Positions 21,629 to 30,104 of a stretch of DNA of 44,576 bases are shown here, piece after piece. The position numbers were made by a program, and so were the translations under genes. Under the pieces are notes generated by a model, which saw only the letters and a list, made by a program, of their open reading frames with translations, was not told the origin of the DNA and made no database searches. Positions within the stretch are counted from its first letter, which is position 1; the number at the start of each line of letters is the position of its first letter. Origin of the DNA: a virus; IMG/VR virus record IMGVR_UViG_3300046018_000237, positions 1-44,576 of that record; one strand, given 5' to 3'.

Positions 21629-24600
21629 ATGTCGTTAATCACGGGACCTAGTATATGGAATAGTCTTTCAGTAGACCCATCTTTAGTGTCCCGTGTAACG
21701 GTACTAGAGGGCAAATATGTTAGAACATCGCGATTTGTGCAAATTGGGTCAGGAACAAGCGGGACAATCAGTCTCCCAGCCAACTCCACCGTCGTCCTTG
21801 ATGATTTCGGAGGAACAGTTGATGCAATTGTTACACAAATGTCGGGCGGAAGACCTCTCTATGCATCGGCGGTGGATTCAGGAGGTACTGTTATCCAGGC
21901 GACCTTCGACTCCTCCGGCAATTATACGTTTTCTGCCGCTCCTTCTAGTTATCCAGTTGCTCTTGTTTATCGGGTTCAGCAAACTCTTGTAAATTTCGAT
22001 TCTACTGCATCCGACATTGTTGGTTCTCCTCAGACTACAGGGGGCGGTTCTAGCGGTTCTTACGTTCAAATTGCTGGCGACACAATGACAGGACAGCTAA
22101 TCCTGCCATCCTACAAAATTAAAAGCGGTGCGCATGAGCTATTAGCTAGCTTTAGCGGATCAACGTTTAATATTAACTCAACCAATGGAACAGCAACCGA
22201 TTGGCTGACATTCACCTCTGGTGATGTAATGGTATTCAATGCTAGCGGTCAAATGCAATTCAACAACTCTCTTGTCAGTGGTACGAGTGGAGCAGTTTTT
22301 GATAGCGCAGGAGGTGTGCAATTTAATTCATCATCTACTGGTTATATTGTATTACAAGGGCCAACAGGATCAGATATTATTGTTGATTCTGGTGGAGTAA
22401 CTTTAGATGGTGCGATAATTGCTGCAAACTCAAACGGTGGAGGAATTCTTTTAACAGAAGCTTCTAATGGTTCTTTTATTGAAGTATCTGGGGGCGGATC
22501 TTTAAACTTACAAGCTAACGCAACTTCCGACTTCAACCTAACAGGTAATTATGGGAATATAAACTTCGGTGGAAATTCTGGTGACTTTAGCGTTAATAAC
22601 GTAGCATTCGGGTCTTCTGCGATTATCGCTTACAATAGTGGAAGAATTTACCTACAGGCGCTAAATGGTGAGGCAGTATGGTTAATAAATTCTGGCGCAT
22701 CTCCAACAATTGTAAATAATGGATTTTACATTAACGACTCTGGCGGATCCCACGCAGCAGATATTTTAGCCTTAACTAATCATAATATCAGTTTTGGTTT
22801 AGGAAACTTCGGAGGTGGTAGTCCAAACGGAACTAATAACATAGGGTTTGGAACAAACGTATTTCAAAACGGTGCTATCGTTGACGGAAGTTCAAATATT
22901 GGTATTGGTAACAATGCCATGTCTATAAATTATATTTCACCTACCGCTAACTCAAACATTGCAATTGGGGAGAGTGCTTTAGCTAGTCTAAATACAGCGG
23001 AATCAAATTTAGCTATTGGGACTTTTTCTCTCTATTCAAATACCGACGGTGATACAAACGTAGCAATTGGATTTTCTGCGCTAAGAAATTTAACGACTGG
23101 ATCCACAAATACTGCGATTGGTAATAGTGCCGGATATTATAATAACGGCGTAAATAATATTTTTTTCGGCGCGAGTGCTGGTCAGAATTCTTTAGGTAAT
23201 GATAATTTATTTTTTGGTATTTCATCCGGTGTGAATATGAACGGAAATGCAAATATTGCGATTGGTGCTGGTTCACTTGTGGGTGCAACCAGTGCCACTG
23301 GTAGCGCAAATATTAGTATTGGTACTAACATATTATCTGGAATAACCTCTGGAAGTTATAATATTGCGTTATCTATCGGCGGTGGATCTGGTAGTACAAT
23401 TACTTCGGGTTCTAAAAATATTATTATTGGTTACGACAGTGACGTTCCAAGTACAACCTCCGATAATCAGCTTTCTATCGGTAACTACATTTATGGAACT
23501 GGAATTTCTTCTCAAGTCGGCGCTACAATATCCGATGGGTTCATTGGGTTAGGTGTAAAAGCTCCAACAGCTAGACTTCATTTAATGGCTGGTGCAGCGG
23601 CAGCAAATAAAGCTCCATTAAAGTTTACATCTGGGACATTGCTTACTACTCCTGAAAACGGATCAATGGAGTATGATGGAACTAGCTTCTACTTAACTTC
23701 TGGAGGAGTTAGAACTGCCATTGGTTCAGGCGGTGGAAGTGGGATTACTTCACTAAATACGCTTACTGGAGCTACTCAAACATTTGCGACAGGCACAACT
23801 GGAACTGATTTCGGAATATCTAGTTCTGGTACTACTCACACGTTTAATCTTCCTACTGCTTCTGCATCTAACACTGGAAAACTATCATCAACAGATTGGT
23901 CTACATTTAATAGCAAGCAATCTGCTCTTACTTTTTCAACTGGATTAACAAATACAAGCGGAACAATCACCGATAACTTATCAACTGGTAAAGCTGGTTC
24001 TCAGACAGTTATCGGCGGAACTGCTGCGAGCGAAACGCTCACTCTTTCATCAACTTCAAATGCGACTAAAGGAAAATTACTTTTTGGAACCTCTGCTTAT
24101 GATGAAGTTAACAATAGATTAGGAGTTAATGCTACTTCCCCTGCTTCAACATTAGAAGTTCAAGTAAATAGCACTACTGCTGCTCCTGCTGCAACGGTAG
24201 GTTTGTCACTAACAAACACTACGGTAGCAACGGTGGGTGTCCAACAATACTCACCAGCACTTTTATTTAACGGAAATGGATGGAAGACAACCGCCACAGC
24301 GGCCTCACAAGCGGTATCGTATAAAATGTACCTTCAGCCAGTACAAGGAACCACAGTTCCAACTGCTAACTTACAATTTGATTTCTCAGCAAACGGAGGC
24401 GCTTATACCAATCAAGCGACCTTATCGAGTGCTGGTCTACTTACTTTAAATAGTCTTTCTGTAACCACTATCAACTACGCAGGTGCAATAGGCACCCCAA
24501 CACTAGCTAATGGTAATTTCTACGTCACAGGTAGTGCATCAGGAACTAGGTTAACAGTTGCTCAATATCTACAAGCTGGAGCTACTGGCACTACTACAAG

Positions 24601-25141
24601 AACTGGTTTTTATGGATCAACTGCGTCTGCTTTAACTGCAAGTGACTCATACGCCGCTGTTAACATAGGTAGGGCACCAGTTACAACGGCTGCAACTGGA
24701 ACGCATGCAATGCTAGCAAATTTAGCTGTAGCTCCTATCGGTACAATTACCAGCAGTGGTGCAGCTATTACCAATACGTCTACATTCTACATTGATGGGG
24801 CTGGTACTGGTGGAACTACAAACTGGGCGTCATACATTGCATCAGGTAACTCTTTCAGCGCAGGAAAACCAGTTTTTGATTCGACATATACCGCAACAGG
24901 AACTACTGGCGCACAAACTATTAATAAACCTAGTGGCTCGGTCAACGTGGCAGCAGCGGGGACTTCAATTGTAGTTACTAACTCATTTGTCACAACTTCA
25001 AGTATAGTTACTTGCGTAATTATGACAGCCGACGCAACTGCTACTATTAAAAACGTAGTTCCTGCTTCAGGTTCTTTTACAATTACTTTAGGCGCAGCAG
25101 CTACAGCCGAAACAAAAATAGGATTCATAGTACACAATTAA
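21629..25141 (+). CDS. Tail fibre / appendage with YadA-head-like repeats, 1170 aa
   Basis: A giant Gly/Ser/Thr/Asn-rich fibre. Residues 1-130 form an N-terminal attachment region. Residues about 400-600 hold some eleven repeats of the form NIAIGxxAL (NNIGFG, SNIGIG, SNIAIG, SNLAIG, TNVAIG, TNTAIG, NNIFFG, ANIAIG, ANISIG, KNIIIG), the left-handed beta-roll of trimeric adhesin heads. A SNTGKLSSTDWSTFNSK phrase (about 750) is common in environmental phage fibres. The C-terminal 90 residues, rich in Thr, Val and Ala, look like a conserved fibre tip. It should mediate host adsorption. Confidence 0.85.
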   Translation: MSLITGPSIWNSLSVDPSLVSRVTVLEGKYVRTSRFVQIGSGTSGTISLPANSTVVLDDFGGTVDAIVTQMSGGRPLYASAVDSGGTVIQATFDSSGNYTFSAAPSSYPVALVYRVQQTLVNFDSTASDIVGSPQTTGGGSSGSYVQIAGDTMTGQLILPSYKIKSGAHELLASFSGSTFNINSTNGTATDWLTFTSGDVMVFNASGQMQFNNSLVSGTSGAVFDSAGGVQFNSSSTGYIVLQGPTGSDIIVDSGGVTLDGAIIAANSNGGGILLTEASNGSFIEVSGGGSLNLQANATSDFNLTGNYGNINFGGNSGDFSVNNVAFGSSAIIAYNSGRIYLQALNGEAVWLINSGASPTIVNNGFYINDSGGSHAADILALTNHNISFGLGNFGGGSPNGTNNIGFGTNVFQNGAIVDGSSNIGIGNNAMSINYISPTANSNIAIGESALASLNTAESNLAIGTFSLYSNTDGDTNVAIGFSALRNLTTGSTNTAIGNSAGYYNNGVNNIFFGASAGQNSLGNDNLFFGISSGVNMNGNANIAIGAGSLVGATSATGSANISIGTNILSGITSGSYNIALSIGGGSGSTITSGSKNIIIGYDSDVPSTTSDNQLSIGNYIYGTGISSQVGATISDGFIGLGVKAPTARLHLMAGAAAANKAPLKFTSGTLLTTPENGSMEYDGTSFYLTSGGVRTAIGSGGGSGITSLNTLTGATQTFATGTTGTDFGISSSGTTHTFNLPTASASNTGKLSSTDWSTFNSKQSALTFSTGLTNTSGTITDNLSTGKAGSQTVIGGTAASETLTLSSTSNATKGKLLFGTSAYDEVNNRLGVNATSPASTLEVQVNSTTAAPAATVGLSLTNTTVATVGVQQYSPALLFNGNGWKTTATAASQAVSYKMYLQPVQGTTVPTANLQFDFSANGGAYTNQATLSSAGLLTLNSLSVTTINYAGAIGTPTLANGNFYVTGSASGTRLTVAQYLQAGATGTTTRTGFYGSTASALTASDSYAAVNIGRAPVTTAATGTHAMLANLAVAPIGTITSSGAAITNTSTFYIDGAGTGGTTNWASYIASGNSFSAGKPVFDSTYTATGTTGAQTINKPSGSVNVAAAGTSIVVTNSFVTTSSIVTCVIMTADATATIKNVVPASGSFTITLGAAATAETKIGFIVHN
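22836..23430 (+). repeat. Coding tandem repeats (NxAIG beta-roll)
   Basis: About eleven degenerate coding repeats encode N-x-[AGIS]-I-G turns every 14-25 residues. They differ widely at the DNA level, so they are ancient rather than a recent expansion. Confidence 0.8.
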
Positions 25142-25152
25142 AGGAGAGTAAA

Positions 25153-25494
25153 ATGCAGGGATTTATTAAATCAGATATCGGTCCAAAGGGCGAAGTTTGC
25201 AACTTTCACACGATTACTTTCGCAGGAGTTAACTTCGGTAAACTACCAGATGCTAACGGAGAAGGCGGTGCGATGAGTACCATCAAGGTATCAACTTTTG
25301 TAAGTAAAGATTTTTACGATAATAATCAAGGTGATGCTAACCTGGCTATTAAACATCGTTTTTATGCGGTGGACATCATGACTCTTGCTTCTTTTATTCG
25401 AGTACCAGATGGTGTTAAATCGGTTGAGACTCACGCATATGAAATTGTGTTAGACCAAGATCCTTGGTTTGCAGATGCCACGGTAGTTGAATGA
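25153..25494 (+). CDS. Hypothetical protein, 113 aa
   Basis: AAAGGAGAG before the ATG. A beta-rich, acidic protein (GPKGEVCNFHTITFAGVNFG, AIKHRFYAVDIMTLASF) with no known family. It lies between the large fibre and the papain-like enzyme, and its stop overlaps the next ATG (ATGA). It may be a fibre-attached accessory. Confidence 0.65.
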   Translation: MQGFIKSDIGPKGEVCNFHTITFAGVNFGKLPDANGEGGAMSTIKVSTFVSKDFYDNNQGDANLAIKHRFYAVDIMTLASFIRVPDGVKSVETHAYEIVLDQDPWFADATVVE

Positions 25495-25970
25495 AGTACG
25501 AGATTGGTGACATTGGATTTGTTTATAACGGCGCATTTATCTCAAAGATCATGCGATGGGTGATGGGCTCTAAGTGGTCGCATTCGTTCTTAGTTATTGG
25601 TGAGTTAAACGGTGAAACAATGGTGATTGAAACGTCTGACTTTGAAGTAACCATTGCAGAGCTTTCAAGATATTTGGATGGTAGACCTTGTGAGGTTTAC
25701 CGAGCCAATGAATCAGTTCAATTGGTTAATCCAATGAAGCTTAACGGATCAATCTACGGATACCTTCAGCTTCCAGTACTTGGGATCAGGAGATTATTCT
25801 ACAAGCTTTTTAAGATCCCTAACTTCATTCGTCAGGGGATTATTTGTTGCCAAGTTCCAATGTATGCTTATCAAGATTATTTCGAGTTTGACTATAAGAG
25901 TCTAGATACCGAGGAATTTTATCAGGTAGTAAAAAACAAGTTTAAAAACGTCTATAAATCGTTAGAATAG
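25491..25970 (+). CDS. Permuted papain-like (YiiX/NlpC-type) hydrolase, 159 aa
   Basis: It opens with GDIGFVYNG and SKWSHSFLVIG, in which His31 follows the pattern of circularly permuted NlpC/P60 enzymes; IET (Glu47) follows, and the likely nucleophile is Cys119 or Cys120 in GIICCQVPMYAY. This His-first, Cys-last order is typical of YiiX-like thiol hydrolases, which cut peptides, amides or lipid-linked substrates. It sits between two fibre genes rather than in the lysis cassette, so it may be a virion enzyme acting on the cell envelope at entry. Assignment is by motif only. Confidence 0.75.
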   Translation: MKYEIGDIGFVYNGAFISKIMRWVMGSKWSHSFLVIGELNGETMVIETSDFEVTIAELSRYLDGRPCEVYRANESVQLVNPMKLNGSIYGYLQLPVLGIRRLFYKLFKIPNFIRQGIICCQVPMYAYQDYFEFDYKSLDTEEFYQVVKNKFKNVYKSLE

Positions 25971-25983
25971 ATATAGAGGAAAT

Positions 25984-28392
25984 ATGGCAAAAATTTACGG
26001 AGCACTAGAAGTAGCACAGCTTGAATGGTTCACAGAAGCGGGGAAACCTGCGGCAGCTTCGTATCCTTACCGAGTAATTTGGATCACGGATACAAAGCGA
26101 GTAAAAGTATCTGACGGTACAAACTGGCTTGAGATGCCTACTCTTTCGGGTGATCAAACATTTGCGGGGACAAATACTTTTTCAACTTCTGCTACCGTCA
26201 CAGGAAAGCTTCAGCTTTCTTTAACAGCTAACCCAGGTACTTTAGGTGCAAACTACACACAAGCTTTAACTACTCCTGTTACCGAGTTTACAGGTACTAT
26301 TACCTCTTTAAGTGGTATTAGTAGCCCCGCTTCAGGTGCTATTGCTGTAATCGTAAACAGAACTGGATCAGCTTTTTCAGTTCTTGACGAAGACAGTGGC
26401 GCGACTGCTGCCAACCGTATTCGTACAGGTACTGGCGCATTCATTACTTTAGCAAACAATGCTTCATTAATTTTAGCGTACAGCGGTGATAGCCGTTGGC
26501 ACGTAATTGGTGGAACGGGTACATCTACTTCTACAGGTAACTACATCACCAACGGGTCAGCAGAAGCGGACACTACTGGTTGGGCAACTTACGCCGATAC
26601 TGCTGCAAATATTCCTGCTGACGGAACTGGCGGGACTGCGACTGGTTTAACTTTCGCTCGCTCTACTTCCTCCCCTCTTTTCGGAACAGCAAGCTTTACG
26701 ATGACTCAAGCAAACGCTACTTCTCTTCAAGGGAAGGGTGTTAGCTACGACTTTACAATTGACAGTGGTGACAAAGCAAAAATTCTGAATATCGCATTCA
26801 GCTACAATGCTTCTTCTACATTTGTCGCTTCTAACGGTACTACTGCCCCACTTAATGATGGTACGACTACTACAAACGCAGGAAATTCTGACGTTGAAGT
26901 ATTTATTTACGATGTTACTAACGCCGTACTTACACCCGTATCCCCACAAGTAATTGCAGCAAATGGTACAAATAATTTTAACTTCAATGGTACTTTCCAA
27001 ACTTCTTCAAACTCTACTTCTTACCGTTTGATTTTCCACGTAGCGACTACTTCTGCAAATGCTACTGGTTGGACTTTCAAATTCGATAACGTAAGTGTAT
27101 CAGCACAGAGAGCGGTTCAAGCTCCTGCCGTGGGTGATTGGGTTCCATACACTCTTGTAATTGGTGCGACTACTACTCCTCCAACAGAAGGAGCGGGTGC
27201 TACTAAATCTGCTTATTGGAGACGTGTAGGCGATTCGATGGAGATTCGTTTTACATATTCTCAAACTGCTGCGGGTACTACTGGTACGGGGTCTTACTTA
27301 TTCCCATTACCAACAGGGTATTCAATAGATACAAATAAAATCGCTGTATCTACTAACCTATCTGGGGCAACAGCACACGACATTGGTAGCGGAGCTTATC
27401 AGCTCGGCACTGGAAATAACGTGTCAGGTATGGGGGCTAGGATCCATGCTTACGATACTACACGATTATTAATGAACAATCACTTAAACTCTGCTTCATT
27501 CCAGACAATGGGTGGGGTATCTATTGATCTTTCTAATAACCCTTTGTATTTTCAATTTAGTGCTAAAGTACCGATCGCTGGGTGGTCTTCTAACTCTGTA
27601 ATGAGTAATGACACCGATACTCGGGTAGTAAGCGCGATTGCAACGGGAACTCCTGCTAGTGTTACAACTGGTAACCCATTTATATTTACTACTGTAAAAT
27701 ATGATTCCCACGCAGCATATAATTCTACTACTGGTCAATACACTTGTCCCGTTTCTGGAATTTATGACGTACTCGCTACTTCGGGCGGAAACAATGGGCC
27801 TGGTCAAATTGCAGTTTATAAAAATGGTTCTTTATATTCTTACATCGGAACAATATCGAACGCCGCTGGGTATATATGGACTGCCGCAGGAAGTGTACAA
27901 GTAGTAGCTGGAGATATTTTAACGCTTGTAGCTCCTGTAAATATTACCGTTCCAACAATTGGTTCAATATCTTTTAATAGAAGATCCGGCCCAGCTACTA
28001 TTGCGGCGAGTGAAACTGTATCGGCTAAATATATGATCGCTGGTGCTGGTGTTACATCTTCTACTACCGCACCTATTAACTTTGCAACAAAGACTTGGGA
28101 TACACACTCAGCTGTTACCACAGGGGCTTCATGGAAATTTACAGCGCCAATCTCTGGTAAGTACAGAATGTTGGCAGTAATTGCTGTAACCTCAAGCGCA
28201 CCAAACGTGGCCGTATATAAAAACGGTACAATTGATAGCTATATGGGGGGAGCAAATGCGGGTAACTATTTACCACAGAATGTAGAAATATTCCTAAACG
28301 CTGGCGAGTATATTGATATGAGATTAGATAGCAGCTTAACGCTTCAATCTGACACAAAACAATGGGTATCAGTAAATAGGATCGGAAATTAG
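25984..28392 (+). CDS. Tail fibre with tandem C1q-like domains, 802 aa
   Basis: TAGAGGAAAT before the ATG. The N-terminal 60 residues (YPYRVIWITDTKRVKVSDGTNW broken across residues 24-46) are a common fibre-attachment start. The middle is beta-rich. The C-terminal part holds two C1q/TNF-like jelly rolls: one around SAYNSTTGQYTCPVSG-like text (written HAAYNSTTGQYTCPVSG) with GIYDV and VYKNG, the second with FTAPISGKYRM and VYKNG. C1q-like heads trimerise and bind ligands, fitting receptor recognition. It is a second adsorption appendage beside the 1170-aa fibre. Confidence 0.85.
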   Translation: MAKIYGALEVAQLEWFTEAGKPAAASYPYRVIWITDTKRVKVSDGTNWLEMPTLSGDQTFAGTNTFSTSATVTGKLQLSLTANPGTLGANYTQALTTPVTEFTGTITSLSGISSPASGAIAVIVNRTGSAFSVLDEDSGATAANRIRTGTGAFITLANNASLILAYSGDSRWHVIGGTGTSTSTGNYITNGSAEADTTGWATYADTAANIPADGTGGTATGLTFARSTSSPLFGTASFTMTQANATSLQGKGVSYDFTIDSGDKAKILNIAFSYNASSTFVASNGTTAPLNDGTTTTNAGNSDVEVFIYDVTNAVLTPVSPQVIAANGTNNFNFNGTFQTSSNSTSYRLIFHVATTSANATGWTFKFDNVSVSAQRAVQAPAVGDWVPYTLVIGATTTPPTEGAGATKSAYWRRVGDSMEIRFTYSQTAAGTTGTGSYLFPLPTGYSIDTNKIAVSTNLSGATAHDIGSGAYQLGTGNNVSGMGARIHAYDTTRLLMNNHLNSASFQTMGGVSIDLSNNPLYFQFSAKVPIAGWSSNSVMSNDTDTRVVSAIATGTPASVTTGNPFIFTTVKYDSHAAYNSTTGQYTCPVSGIYDVLATSGGNNGPGQIAVYKNGSLYSYIGTISNAAGYIWTAAGSVQVVAGDILTLVAPVNITVPTIGSISFNRRSGPATIAASETVSAKYMIAGAGVTSSTTAPINFATKTWDTHSAVTTGASWKFTAPISGKYRMLAVIAVTSSAPNVAVYKNGTIDSYMGGANAGNYLPQNVEIFLNAGEYIDMRLDSSLTLQSDTKQWVSVNRIGN

Positions 28393-28623
28393 ATGAATAA
28401 GATCACCACCGAGACATTAGTACCTTTATCGTTACTAATCGCCTTAACAGGCGGAATCGCGTGGTTGTCCAATATGGCAGTAAAGTCTTCCATTGTTTAT
28501 GCAAAAGTGGATAAAATAGAAGAAGCTGCCCAACATGATTTGGAAAATAATAACAGGTTTCAACAAGAGGTATTAGAGCGCCTTGGGCGAATTGAACAAG
28601 CTCTAAATATAGGGAGAAAATAA
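28393..28623 (+). CDS. Small membrane protein, lysis cassette, 76 aa
   Basis: Residues 10-30 (LVPLSLLIALTGGIAWLSNM) form a membrane segment. The remainder is a charged coiled coil (VDKIEEAAQHDLENNNRFQQ). This one-span-plus-coil design recalls XhlA-like or i-spanin-like lysis proteins. It heads a group with a hydrophobic 83-aa protein, a lipoprotein and a peptidase. It could act as i-spanin to the lipoprotein at 28968 or as a pinholin-type component. Confidence 0.65.
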   Translation: MNKITTETLVPLSLLIALTGGIAWLSNMAVKSSIVYAKVDKIEEAAQHDLENNNRFQQEVLERLGRIEQALNIGRK

Positions 28624-28625
28624 GG

Positions 28626-28877
28626 ATGTTACAAGTAATTGATCAAGCTAAAGCTTTTTTAGCTTCAAATTCAGGTGTTATCGGTATGGTTCTAAGTGTT
28701 GCTTTCATGGCTGCTAAAGCGTTTTCAAACGCTAACGCAGGTCCATTCGTAGCTAAGCTTCAAGCGGCAGTAGACTTAGTGGCAAGCGCTGTAAAAGGTG
28801 CTGGGGAAATCCTCGCTACTATTTCTGGTTTCCTTGCAAACCTTCTTAAATCGGATGGTTTCTTAGGGAAGAAGTAA
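28626..28877 (+). CDS. Holin candidate, 83 aa
   Basis: The protein is short, Ala/Val/Leu-rich and has two hydrophobic stretches (SGVIGMVLSVAFMAAKAF and VKGAGEILATISGFLANLL) with a basic end (KKK-like GFLGKK). That is suitable for pore formation. Position two genes before the peptidase supports a holin. The hydrophobicity is moderate, so a helical virion protein is an alternative. Confidence 0.5.
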   Translation: MLQVIDQAKAFLASNSGVIGMVLSVAFMAAKAFSNANAGPFVAKLQAAVDLVASAVKGAGEILATISGFLANLLKSDGFLGKK

Positions 28878-29110
28878 TGAATCCTATTGTCAGCGTTATT
28901 TCTGAGGGGCTAGTCTTACTAAATAAGCTAGTCCCCGAAGAAGCTGTAAGAATACAGAAGAGGCTTGATGATTATGAGAGAAAGTGGCTTGAAGAATACG
29001 CTAAAGGGGATCTTCGTGATGATGCTCTCCTTGATATGCTTGACGACGAGTTGCGCCTCATTAGGGGATTATTTTCTACGGCCGTTAAGGCAGCGACATC
29101 TAAGGGTTGA
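28877..29110 (+). CDS. Hypothetical protein of lysis cassette, 77 aa
   Basis: Soluble, highly charged helix-rich protein (AVRIQKRLDDYERKWLEEY, ALLDMLDDELRLIRG). Its ATG overlaps the stop of the holin candidate. The last 48 codons overlap, in another frame, the lipoprotein gene. It has no membrane segment, so it is not a classic i-spanin despite the nested arrangement. Function unknown. Confidence 0.65.
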   Translation: MNPIVSVISEGLVLLNKLVPEEAVRIQKRLDDYERKWLEEYAKGDLRDDALLDMLDDELRLIRGLFSTAVKAATSKG

Positions 29111-29285
29111 TATTACTACTCCTACCACTGTTTACAGATGGTACGAGCCTTACAAGTGCGGGTTCTTAAACATCCAAACTTGCTATAAAGAGAACCTACT
29201 TCATGACTTCGACTTCACTAAAGAGGAAGACCGAAGGAAGATTAACGAGATGGGTTTTGAACTCGTAGTGAGGGAGAAACCATGA
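28968..29285 (+). CDS. Putative outer-membrane lipoprotein (o-spanin-like), nested start, 105 aa
   Basis: ATG 28968 follows AGAAGAGG by four bases. The N-terminus has a basic region (MRESGLKNTLK), a hydrophobic core (GIFVMMLSLICL) and a Cys after TTS, a near-lipobox giving a lipidated cysteine near residue 30. The mature part is about 75 residues, basic then acidic. The first 143 bases overlap the 77-aa gene in a different frame, as Rz1 does within Rz. The 3' end overlaps the peptidase ATG. It fits an o-spanin by form and place; the -3 Thr is less usual than Leu. Confidence 0.65.
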   Translation: MIMRESGLKNTLKGIFVMMLSLICLTTSCASLGDYFLRPLRQRHLRVDITTPTTVYRWYEPYKCGFLNIQTCYKENLLHDFDFTKEEDRRKINEMGFELVVREKP

Positions 29286-29659
29286 TCTCAATGAAGGAAT
29301 TAAACCCTCACGAATACCCCACCAACAAGTTTATTGACGCTAACCTTAAAACACTTTTTGATCGTATTAACGAACTAAGAGGTATTTGGGGTAAGCCCAT
29401 GATCGTTACTTCAGGGCTCCGCTCTGAAGAACAGCAAATGGGGTTAGTGGCTTCTGGTAAATCGACCGCTAAAGTCTCCGCTCATTGCTCTGGGAATGCC
29501 GTAGATATCTACGACGAAGACGGAAGCTTCCATTCTTGGTGCAAAGAAAACACCGATACATTAGCTCGCATAGGGTTTTGGATGGAAGAGCGCCAAGGTC
29601 CGTGGCAGCATTTTCAAACGTATTCTCCAATGAGCGGGAAAAGGTGGTTTTTCCCATAA
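29282..29659 (+). CDS. M15-type endolysin (peptidoglycan peptidase), 125 aa
   Basis: Zinc site of the D-Ala-D-Ala carboxypeptidase/VanY group: His68 and Asp75 in SAHCSGNAVDIYD, and His110 in GPWQHFQ. SGLRSEEQQ (44-52) gives the conserved Arg-containing loop. These enzymes cut peptidoglycan stem peptides. No signal peptide is present, so export would need the holin. It is the last gene of the lysis group; its ATG overlaps the lipoprotein stop. Confidence 0.88.
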   Translation: MISMKELNPHEYPTNKFIDANLKTLFDRINELRGIWGKPMIVTSGLRSEEQQMGLVASGKSTAKVSAHCSGNAVDIYDEDGSFHSWCKENTDTLARIGFWMEERQGPWQHFQTYSPMSGKRWFFP

Positions 29660-29726
29660 GCTTAGTGGTATATTTTAAGTATATTCAATCGGACCAACCA
29701 CAGTCCATTTAACAAGGAGAAGTTAC

Positions 29727-30104
29727 ATGGTCGTGCTGAGTTATGGTTTTCAACAACCCGAGAATGGTGACAGAGGATCCGTTTGGTTCCCTGCCCTAAA
29801 CGCAAATATTACAAAATTGAACGATCATACCCATGATGGTTCTAACTCTGCTTTATTAAATGCAGGTTCTATCTCTGGCGGGACTATATCTATCCTAGCA
29901 GCATCTTGGGTAGCTGACGGAACAGGACGATATAAGCAAACCGTGACAGTTCCGTCTGGGTTCACTTACGACTCTTACGCGATTAAATTTTCACTTACTT
30001 CCACAGGGCATATTATTTACCCATCTACTGAAAAAGTTACTACTACTACGTTCACCATTTACACCCTCGATAATACTCTCGCTTACACGGCGGTATTTAG
30101 ATGA
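29727..30104 (+). CDS. Tail-associated beta protein, 125 aa
   Basis: AAGGAGAAG before the ATG. The protein starts MVVLSYGFQQPENGDRGSVWFP and continues LNDHTHDGSNSALLNAGSIS, text very common in small phage tail-fibre connector proteins (the HTHDG phrase especially). It overlaps the next tail gene by four bases. It likely links a fibre to the tail. Confidence 0.7.
   Translation: MVVLSYGFQQPENGDRGSVWFPALNANITKLNDHTHDGSNSALLNAGSISGGTISILAASWVADGTGRYKQTVTVPSGFTYDSYAIKFSLTSTGHIIYPSTEKVTTTTFTIYTLDNTLAYTAVFR

Noticed and set aside
23013-23309. 98-aa minus-strand frame inside the 1170-aa fibre
   Set aside because: It is an antisense shadow of the repeat region, with biased His/Tyr/Gln composition, no ribosome site and no operon context.
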